Shown: positions 40,176-45,765 of the stretch, in pieces
Layout: each line of letters starts with the position of its first letter
Position numbering within the stretch: position 1 is the stretch's first letter
Source: Burkholderiales bacterium
GTDB lineage: Bacteria > Pseudomonadota > Gammaproteobacteria > Burkholderiales > Casimicrobiaceae
Length of the DNA stretch: 45,765 bases
NCBI GenBank assembly: GCA_031277215.1
Contig: JAITMR010000005.1
Span: 1-45,765 of the forward strand
Reading direction: 5' to 3'
Translations under genes and position numbers: made by a program
Notes under the pieces: generated by a model
Databases searched by the model: none
Told to the model about the DNA's origin: nothing
Seen by the model: only the letters and a program-made list of their open reading frames with translations

Positions 40176-42938
40176 ATGGTGTTTTCGTTTATACCAAGGG
40201 ATAACGCAGTCACCAACCCCGACGGGTCTATATCTTTTACAAGTGTCGGAGCGTCCAGAGAAACGATTGCGACAAAACCTTTTGAAATTGCTGGCGGCCC
40301 CTCAACAAGAAACCCAAACAACGTTTCCGACTACATCGTCCCGCCCAACAACTTCGGGAGTGGCGGCACCTCCGGAATCATCAATGCATCAACACCCAGC
40401 GCCCCCCGCGAATGGCAAACCGCGTCGATTGCCGCCATTGGCTCGGTGATCCCGCTGGTGTACGGTGACTATTATCTCGGCGCGAAATATCTGGACGCAG
40501 TGACATACAACAATCGTTCGTATCTCTGCATCCTGTGGGCGTTGGGCCCGGTGGTCGGTGTGCAGGAAATCTGCAACAGCAACGGTGAGGCGCTGCCGAA
40601 CGATGTCGTGATGCGGCACTACGACGGCACTCAGACAACGCCGGATGCGGGATTTCGCACGGCGTATCAGGCCGCGAAGCCGGGGAAAACGTTTAATGCA
40701 ACGCTTAATCGCCGCTGCTACAGCATTATCGAAATCCCCAACACCTCGCAGGTCGATCCGAGCAGCCTCACGGCGAAAATTCGCGGGATGCTGCTCTACG
40801 ATCCGCGCACCGAAACAAAATACTGGAACAGCAATCCGGCGCTGGCGCTGGCCGATTTTATTTCAGACGACAGGTATGGTTGGGGCAAAGCCATCGACTG
40901 GGAGAGCGTAAAAGACGCCGCCGACTACTGCGACGAAATAATCAACGGCCACAAACGCTGGACGATTAATTACGCAATCCAAGAGCGGCTATCGACTATT
41001 CAACTGGTCGAACTGCTGCGGATACAGGCACACGTTTACCTCAACAAAACTAACGGCGTGATCCGAATGATGGTGGATCGCCCGCGCCCGTTCGTTTACA
41101 TCTTCGACAACACTGAAAAAGGCATCATCGGCACGCCGCGCCCGATCCGTCGCGGCGTCGATCAATCGCCGACCGTGATCAACATCACGTTTTCGGACAA
41201 CGAAACCAAGCCGCCGCAGGACGCCCCCGCGTTCGCCTACGCGCCGGGTGTCCAGGATGGAATGACGCGCTGGTCGGAGAGCACGCTTAATATGCCGATG
41301 ATCGACTCGCATCAAGAAGCGCAGCGTTTTGCGATCGAGCATTTGCTCAAATTGCAACTCGGAAATTTGGAGCTCGATGTCGAGTGCCGCGACATCGGTT
41401 TGGCGTTCGAGGCGGGCGACGTGGTAACAATCCCCTACCCTGAGTACCCGGAGGGGAAGCCGTTTATCATCGTCGATGAGCCTGCCGTGATTGGCCTCGG
41501 AAAGTACAAATTAAACACCATCGAATACCAGCCGGAAATGTGGAGCAACGATGTCAACGCGCAGCCGACGTATCCCGATACCACGCTGCCCGATCCGTCA
41601 TTGCCACCAACACCGGAAAATCTGACCGTAGAAGAACGATTGATTTTTGTCGATGGTATCTGGACATCGGCGCTGTTTGCGACGTGGTCGCGTCCGGCAG
41701 GATGGGCGTATAACGTTGAGTACAGGATCGAGTTATACCAAGACAGCACTCTGGTCGAAACCACGACGGTGCCGATCAATGCGTTTACGTCGCTGCCAGT
41801 AGTTGAGGGCAGCGAATACTTTATTCGAGTGTCTACAAAAACAAGAACGTTTTTCAGCCCGTGGGCGACAGCAACTGTCGTCGCGCTCGGCAAACATTTG
41901 CCGCCATCAGACATTGAAGCATGGATCGAAACACTTGACGCGAACGGAACCGTGCATCTTGAGTGGACAGAGGCGCACGACATTGACCCGATCACTTATG
42001 AGGTGCGTCGTGTTATCGACACAGGCGCTGATCTGTCAGACGCGGAGGAAGCGGAAACGCTGTGGCAATCCGGCGAGGTTGTCGCCGGGACAACAGATCG
42101 TCGCGCCACGATCAGCGATCAACCAGCAGGAACGTACATCTACATGGTCAAGGCGCTGGATTCGGTCGGCAACTACTCAATCAACGCGCTGCCGACTCCG
42201 CTGCACGTCCATATCGACACCGACACGCGCTTTGTCGATAACGCCGCGCTCGACATTTCTACAGCCATCAATGCGACGCGCTGGACGGTGCTGACCAACC
42301 CGAACGATTACTGGACATCGGATCGCGGAGAGATGCTTAACTTCGGCCACGCCGACACGGACGACACGACTGGATCGTTTTCCGATCTGGCAAGCGTGTC
42401 GTTCGCGGCGCCGGTGGGTGCAGGCACCAGCGAATTGCTCACCGGCGAGTGGGACATCGGCACCGCCGTATTCGGAGAGTGGGACGCGGCTGCTGATGTC
42501 AGCGATCACGTCGACAGCTGCAATTTCATACTGGAGCTGTCCGTAGATCGCGTGACGTGGATACCGTTTGCCGGTGCCGACGGCCACGTCAGCGCATCAC
42601 GCGCAGCCCGTTACGCCCGCGTTCGCATCAAAAGTAACGGCGCATTCACCCTCACCGGAAAACCGGTGATCACACTCGATCCCGTGCCGCGCATCGAGAG
42701 TGGACGTTTAACCGTCGGAGATCGCGGCGTTTTTGCCGCTCGAACGGTGGGTCGTTACTCCGGCTACGTCGGCGACAACCCGGTCGATCTCGTTTACACA
42801 GGCACCGAGGAATACGCCCCAGAGCGCGGGTCGATCATCATCAATCCGAACGGCACCATGCAATTCGATGTTTATCTGCGTGATGCGACAGGGCGTCGCG
42901 TCACCGGTGTCGTTGATTGGACGATAAGGGGGGTGTAA
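40176..42938 (+). CDS. Tail tip/host-specificity protein (J-like)
   Basis: Residues 85-470 of this 920-residue protein match the J-like core (AIGSVIPLVYGDYYLG, FISDDRYGWGKAIDWESVKD, A-D-Y-C-D-E-I-I-N-G, RIQAHVYLNKTNGVIRMMVD, FEAGDVVTIPYPEYPEG). Residues about 475-690 hold two fibronectin type III-like domains (RLIFVDGIWTSALFATWSRP; VHLEWTEAHDIDPITYEVRR). The C-terminal 220 residues are beta-rich and probably contact the fibre. It is the main candidate for host recognition together with the Gly-rich protein downstream. Confidence 0.88.
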   Translation: MVFSFIPRDNAVTNPDGSISFTSVGASRETIATKPFEIAGGPSTRNPNNVSDYIVPPNNFGSGGTSGIINASTPSAPREWQTASIAAIGSVIPLVYGDYYLGAKYLDAVTYNNRSYLCILWALGPVVGVQEICNSNGEALPNDVVMRHYDGTQTTPDAGFRTAYQAAKPGKTFNATLNRRCYSIIEIPNTSQVDPSSLTAKIRGMLLYDPRTETKYWNSNPALALADFISDDRYGWGKAIDWESVKDAADYCDEIINGHKRWTINYAIQERLSTIQLVELLRIQAHVYLNKTNGVIRMMVDRPRPFVYIFDNTEKGIIGTPRPIRRGVDQSPTVINITFSDNETKPPQDAPAFAYAPGVQDGMTRWSESTLNMPMIDSHQEAQRFAIEHLLKLQLGNLELDVECRDIGLAFEAGDVVTIPYPEYPEGKPFIIVDEPAVIGLGKYKLNTIEYQPEMWSNDVNAQPTYPDTTLPDPSLPPTPENLTVEERLIFVDGIWTSALFATWSRPAGWAYNVEYRIELYQDSTLVETTTVPINAFTSLPVVEGSEYFIRVSTKTRTFFSPWATATVVALGKHLPPSDIEAWIETLDANGTVHLEWTEAHDIDPITYEVRRVIDTGADLSDAEEAETLWQSGEVVAGTTDRRATISDQPAGTYIYMVKALDSVGNYSINALPTPLHVHIDTDTRFVDNAALDISTAINATRWTVLTNPNDYWTSDRGEMLNFGHADTDDTTGSFSDLASVSFAAPVGAGTSELLTGEWDIGTAVFGEWDAAADVSDHVDSCNFILELSVDRVTWIPFAGADGHVSASRAARYARVRIKSNGAFTLTGKPVITLDPVPRIESGRLTVGDRGVFAARTVGRYSGYVGDNPVDLVYTGTEEYAPERGSIIINPNGTMQFDVYLRDATGRRVTGVVDWTIRGV

Positions 42939-42980
42939 ACCCCTTCCCCTTCAACATGAATTAGAAACTGAAAGGAAAAA

Positions 42981-43388
42981 ATGAGCACAAAGCCATTACC
43001 ACAATTCGACGTTGCATCACCGGCGATGCCGCAGACGCGGCAAACCATCATCGATAAGTTGCGCACGAATCAACTTGTGATGTATATCAATGCTGCGCTG
43101 TATGGCGGCATCGGCTGGCAAGGGCCGTCGTACACAAACGACAATCAGGGTCGCGCTACGCAAGCAATCAGAACGAATTTAAACAACGCCGTGCAAGTGC
43201 GTGTGCAATATGCTTATCACGATAGCGCCGCAGGAACCGATCCGTTACCGGCATGGGAAGGATTACTCAAATCCGCGACGCTCTCGTACTCAGAGGATGG
43301 CGGCGCAACATGGGAAACCATCGGAACGCAAAATTACACTTACGATGCTACCGGCGACAGATTGCCGCCGACGTTTATTTACGCATAA
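42981..43388 (+). CDS. Tail fibre-associated hypothetical protein
   Basis: The 135-residue protein starts after CTGAAAGGAAAAA. It contains ATLSYSEDGGATWETIGTQN, a beta-strand pair seen in exposed phage tail proteins. No assigned family. Confidence 0.65.
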   Translation: MSTKPLPQFDVASPAMPQTRQTIIDKLRTNQLVMYINAALYGGIGWQGPSYTNDNQGRATQAIRTNLNNAVQVRVQYAYHDSAAGTDPLPAWEGLLKSATLSYSEDGGATWETIGTQNYTYDATGDRLPPTFIYA

Positions 43389-43398
43389 GGAACACATC

Positions 43399-44226
43399 AT
43401 GTTTGATCCTCAAGAATACAACTATCTGCGGCAACTGTGGTTGCGCCTCAACCCTGATCGCGTCGTGAAGCTCGATCTGCTCGATGAGGCTATCAGCAGC
43501 AGGTTATCACTCACAGACGCGCAAACAGCGTTTGCGGCGCTTTCAACGTTGGTACAAACGCGAGCGATGCCTCAAAAAATAATTGTCCTTGAGACGCCGG
43601 GAACAGGAAATTTCGTAGTGCCGCCCGGTGTGTACATGATCAGCATCTCCATGTGCGCTGGAGGTGGTGGTGCTATATACGCAAATGGCGGATCCTCAAA
43701 TAGAATAGTAAGCACAGGGGGAAGCGGAGCAAGCATTGTTGATGTTGATGTGCCCGTAACGCCAGGACAGGTGATGCCGTACACGGTCGGCACTGGAGGG
43801 ATCAGCACAGTAATCACAGCAGCACCAAACAGCTATACAGAAGCAGCAGGCGGGGGCAGCACAGAATTTGCTGGACTAACATGCCTCGGCGGAAACGGCG
43901 GGCGCGTTTACTGGAATCAAGGCACTTCTCCTACAGGTTATGCAGTGGGTGGCGGCATTTTTAGAATTACAGCCGGAGACATCTCCAACAGCTCGGTTTT
44001 TGGACAATCAAATCCAGTGGTTATTAGCAATAACAATAGTATTGTTCCTGGGGCTGGTGGGAGCGTTGGCACATCAAATACACAGCAAGTACCCATCACT
44101 CCACTATTTCTTTATGGTCGAGCCGGGGCTGGTGGTTTTGTCACGTTTGGATCAAACAACACAGTCTACGCGATGGATCATGGTCGCAACGGCGTGATCG
44201 TCATCAAAATGCAAAGCGCCTCATAG
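43399..44226 (+). CDS. Gly-rich tail fibre/adhesin-like protein
   Basis: This is a 275-residue protein. The first 60 residues are a helical head (NYLRQLWLRLNPDRVVKLDL). The rest is a Gly-rich beta domain with V-V-P-P-G-V-Y-M-I-S-I-S-M-C-A-G-G-G-G, G-G-S-G-A-S-I-V-D-V-D-V-P-V-T-P-G-Q, and a C-terminal N-G-V-I-V-I-K-M. The polyglycine type is used for receptor binding in several phages (T-even gp38-like polyglycine helices are one parallel). GC content drops in its middle, as common for exchanged receptor-binding domains. Confidence 0.75.
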   Translation: MFDPQEYNYLRQLWLRLNPDRVVKLDLLDEAISSRLSLTDAQTAFAALSTLVQTRAMPQKIIVLETPGTGNFVVPPGVYMISISMCAGGGGAIYANGGSSNRIVSTGGSGASIVDVDVPVTPGQVMPYTVGTGGISTVITAAPNSYTEAAGGGSTEFAGLTCLGGNGGRVYWNQGTSPTGYAVGGGIFRITAGDISNSSVFGQSNPVVISNNNSIVPGAGGSVGTSNTQQVPITPLFLYGRAGAGGFVTFGSNNTVYAMDHGRNGVIVIKMQSAS

Positions 44227-44240
44227 ATAAGAGGGGCTCC

Positions 44241-44330
44241 GCGACGGTGTGCGCCAACACACCGCCACGGCCCCAGTTGCAGAACGAGCCTGCAAGCCGG
44301 ACAAGGCCCCTGCCACGACGTCGCGGCGGG
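44241..44330 (+). ncRNA. C4-like antisense RNA upstream of the methyltransferase (candidate)
   Basis: An outer stem GCGAC/GTCGC (44241-44245 with 44320-44324) encloses hairpin 1 GGTGTG-CGCCAA-CACACC (44246-44263) and hairpin 2 TTGCAG-AACGAGC-CTGCAA (44277-44295). CGGC/GCCG flank hairpin 2, and CCGGACAAGGCCC follows it. The layout recalls phage C4 antisense RNAs. The segment TGCAAGCC (44291-44298) is perfectly complementary to GGCTTGCA (44365-44372), which spans the ribosome-binding site of the methyltransferase. RNA ends and promoter are not visible. Confidence 0.5.
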
Positions 44331-44373
44331 ACAAGCCTACCAGATTTTTTAAATACCGTAAAAAGGCTTGCAA

Positions 44374-45165
44374 ATGAACCAACAACAAACACAACCCGTT
44401 TTACCCGTCGCCGCCTACGTCGGCGGCAAATCGCGCCTTGCCGCGCAAATCATCAGCATCATCGCCGAGGTACCGCACCAGACCTACGCCGAGCCGTTCG
44501 TTGGCATGGGCGGCGTATTCCTGCGCCGTCCGTTTCGCGCCAAAGGCGAAGTCATCAACGATTACTCCCGCGACGTGGCAACATTCTTCCGAGTTCTCCA
44601 GCGGCACTACACACCGTTTTTGGAGATGCTGCGCTACCAGATCACCACCCGCGCTGATTTTGATCGCCTTCTCAAAACACCGCCAGATACGCTCACGGAT
44701 TTAGAGCGCAGCGCACGGTTTCTTTATCTTCAAAAAGTGTGCTACGGCGGCAAACGGGACATGCAAACCTTTGGCGTTCATCTTGAGCGACCATCACGTT
44801 TTGATTTGACAAAGCTGATCCCGATGCTGGACGATGTCCATGAGCGATTGTCTTCAGTCGTAATTGAGTGTTTGCCCTACGGCGATTTTATAGAGCGCTA
44901 CGATCGCGCCACCACACTTTTCTACATCGACCCGCCCTACTACCAATGCGAGGGCTACTACGGTAAAAATATGTTTGAGCGTGCTGATTTCGAGCGGCTG
45001 GCAACACAACTCGCCAACATTCGCGGGCGCTTCATTCTCTCCCTAAATGATCACCCAGAAATCAGACGAATTTTTAAGGCATTCAAAATCATGCCCGTAA
45101 AACTGCGCTACAGCGTCGGCAGCGGTAACGCGGCGCAAGGCAAGGAGTTGCTGATTAGCAACTAA
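44374..45165 (+). CDS. D12-class (Dam-like) N6-adenine DNA methyltransferase
   Basis: The 263-residue protein has Y-V-G-G-K-S-R-L-A at the N-terminus (residues 15-23), SAM-binding motif AEPFVGMGGVFL (39-50) and catalytic DPPY in YIDPPYYQCEGYYGK (186-189), then SLNDHPEIR. These identify an alpha-class adenine methyltransferase of the Dam/MboIIA type; the recognition sequence cannot be told. It would protect phage DNA from restriction, as the unrelated mom gene does at the same right-end position in Mu. ATG 44374 follows AAAAGG at normal spacing; that site is the target of the antisense segment upstream. Confidence 0.93.
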   Translation: MNQQQTQPVLPVAAYVGGKSRLAAQIISIIAEVPHQTYAEPFVGMGGVFLRRPFRAKGEVINDYSRDVATFFRVLQRHYTPFLEMLRYQITTRADFDRLLKTPPDTLTDLERSARFLYLQKVCYGGKRDMQTFGVHLERPSRFDLTKLIPMLDDVHERLSSVVIECLPYGDFIERYDRATTLFYIDPPYYQCEGYYGKNMFERADFERLATQLANIRGRFILSLNDHPEIRRIFKAFKIMPVKLRYSVGSGNAAQGKELLISN

Positions 45166-45200
45166 AGGATGGAAAATTGATGTGGATCAAGTTTTAGCGA

Positions 45201-45228
45201 TTGACAATACGCGGCAGCCGCGTATAAT
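45201..45228 (+). promoter_or_regulatory. Consensus sigma-70 promoter with operator-like palindrome in the spacer
   Basis: TTGACA (45201-45206) and TATAAT (45223-45228) are both perfect, with a 16-nt gap. The gap and part of the -10 box form the palindrome ATACGCGG-CAG-CCGCGTAT (45207-45225). A protein bound there would block polymerase. GATC sites lie at 45185, 45239, 45249 and 45302. The promoter drives the small genes at the right edge. Confidence 0.82.
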
Positions 45229-45237
45229 CATCTACAT

Positions 45238-45275
45238 GGATCAACGGTGATCCTACCGCACCACCCGGGGGAAGG
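45238..45275 (+). promoter_or_regulatory. Leader hairpin with two GATC sites
   Basis: GGATCA-ACGG-TGATCC (45238-45253) is a 6-bp stem followed by a CCACC..GGTGG stem (about 45261-45278). They lie in the transcript leader of the small membrane protein. Confidence 0.45.
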
Positions 45276-45298
45276 TGGCTCTCTAAGGAGAAATCAAA

Positions 45299-45457
45299 AT
45301 GGATCGAAGCATGTTAGAACTTACGAAAATCGAAGCCGAAATTGGCAAGCTGATCGCCGAGACCGCGAAAATCAACGGTGAAGCCCGCTGGTATCCGATC
45401 ATGATCGCAGCGGCTCTGATGGGGGCTGGCGCGGCAATCGCCAAACTTTTCGTATAA
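45299..45457 (+). CDS. Small coiled-coil membrane protein
   Basis: The 52-residue protein starts after TAAGGAG. Residues 3-28 form an amphipathic coiled coil (MLELTKIEAEIGKLIAETAK) and residues 32-51 a membrane helix (YPIMIAAALMGAGAAIAKLF). Similar small proteins are frequent in phages and plasmids. It is made from the strong promoter at 45201, so it is probably expressed in the lysogen unless the operator is occupied. Confidence 0.72.
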   Translation: MDRSMLELTKIEAEIGKLIAETAKINGEARWYPIMIAAALMGAGAAIAKLFV

Positions 45458-45462
45458 CACAG

Positions 45463-45482
45463 GGCGGCCAGAAATGGCCGCC
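45463..45482. terminator. Strong hairpin without T-run between the small right-end genes
   Basis: GGCGGCCA-GAAA-TGGCCGCC is a perfect 8-bp stem with a GNRA loop. No U-tract follows, so it is more likely an mRNA-stabilising or processing structure than a terminator. Confidence 0.5.
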
Positions 45483-45533
45483 AACATCAACCGCACCCCG
45501 CGCGTTAACGGGGAACTCTACGGAGATTATCAA

Positions 45534-45765
45534 ATGGCACAGTACACCATCACACACGCATGCGGGCATAAGGATACCCTAGCGCTTTTCGGTCCTCACG
45601 CCGCCCGCGACAAAAGAATCGAGCACATGGAAAACGAGCTTTGCCTGGCATGTTGGGCAGAGAAATCGCGTAATGCAGATGTATCTCACGGACTTCCTGC
45701 GCTTAAGGGCAGCGACAAACAAGTTGCTTGGGCAAGCGAGATTCGGCAAGAGGTATTGCCGGGCA
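45534..45765 (+). CDS. Zinc-ribbon-like accessory protein (partial, runs off the window)
   Basis: 77 residues are visible. The N-terminus YTITHACGHKDTLALFGP and the later C-L-A-C-W pair give a C-G-H...C-x-x-C zinc-binding pattern; the C-terminal half has LKGSDKQVAWASEIR. This family occurs as an accessory gene in plasmids and phages, function unknown. CGGAGATTATCAA precedes the ATG. The 3' end and the phage right end lie beyond the window. Confidence 0.72.
   Translation, partial: MAQYTITHACGHKDTLALFGPHAARDKRIEHMENELCLACWAEKSRNADVSHGLPALKGSDKQVAWASEIRQEVLPG

Noticed and set aside
45463-45482. Perfect GGCGGCCA/TGGCCGCC hairpin considered as the right end or a full terminator
   Set aside because: There is no T-run and no copy of the left-edge TGTCAG core nearby, and phage-type genes continue to the window end.

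Overview
The window holds a short stretch of bacterial chromosome (1 to about 6.66 kb) followed by most of a Mu-like transposable prophage (about 6.67 kb to the right edge, where it is cut off). The chromosome part carries the first 16 codons of an insertion-sequence OrfA on the minus strand and a very large secreted repeat protein with a CAP/SCP domain and an IPTL-CTERM-type sorting tail. That tail, the moderately high GC content and the dispersed palindromic repeats suggest a betaproteobacterium, but no marker gene fixes the genus.

Prophage layout. Control region: S24/LexA-like repressor with a Mu-type N-terminus (minus strand), operator repeats, Ner-like regulator and a second DNA-binding protein. 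Transposition: MuA-like DDE transposase and MuB-like ATPase. Semi-essential early block (12.0-17.5 kb): Lar-type restriction alleviation, several regulators, a secreted protein, Mu Gam, HU, a hammerhead ribozyme, GemA and a Mor-type activator. Moron block (17.9-20.0 kb): an inverted gene of unknown function, then a short Icd-like ORF and a BRO-N antirepressor-like gene that sit on a P4-CI/P1-C4-style antisense RNA switch. Lysis: holin-like protein, SLT lysozyme, overlapping Rz/Rz1 spanins. Head: DUF1804 small terminase, large terminase, DUF935 portal, MuF-type protein with an extra C-terminal domain, virion morphogenesis protein, protease with a nested scaffold gene, decoration protein, capsid. 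Tail: siphovirus type, with tube protein, chaperones made by a -1 frameshift, a 1731-residue tape measure and a J-like tip protein, so the phage resembles the B3-type transposable siphophages rather than the contractile Mu. Right end: Gly-rich fibre, a C4-like structured RNA, a D12-class adenine methyltransferase, a consensus promoter with an operator-like palindrome, and small accessory genes.

The most interesting points are RNA-level and repeat-level features that gene calling would miss. These are a type II hammerhead ribozyme with a complete catalytic core between the early genes and gemA; two separate antisense-RNA-like loci, one able to mask the antirepressor ribosome-binding site and one carrying a perfect complement of the methyltransferase ribosome-binding site; and palindromic repeats that also occur in the host flank and have entered several phage genes in frame (transposase, gemA twice, portal, a small Cys-rich protein). 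The intergenic region between the G-like and I-like genes sits where Mu has its central strong gyrase site.
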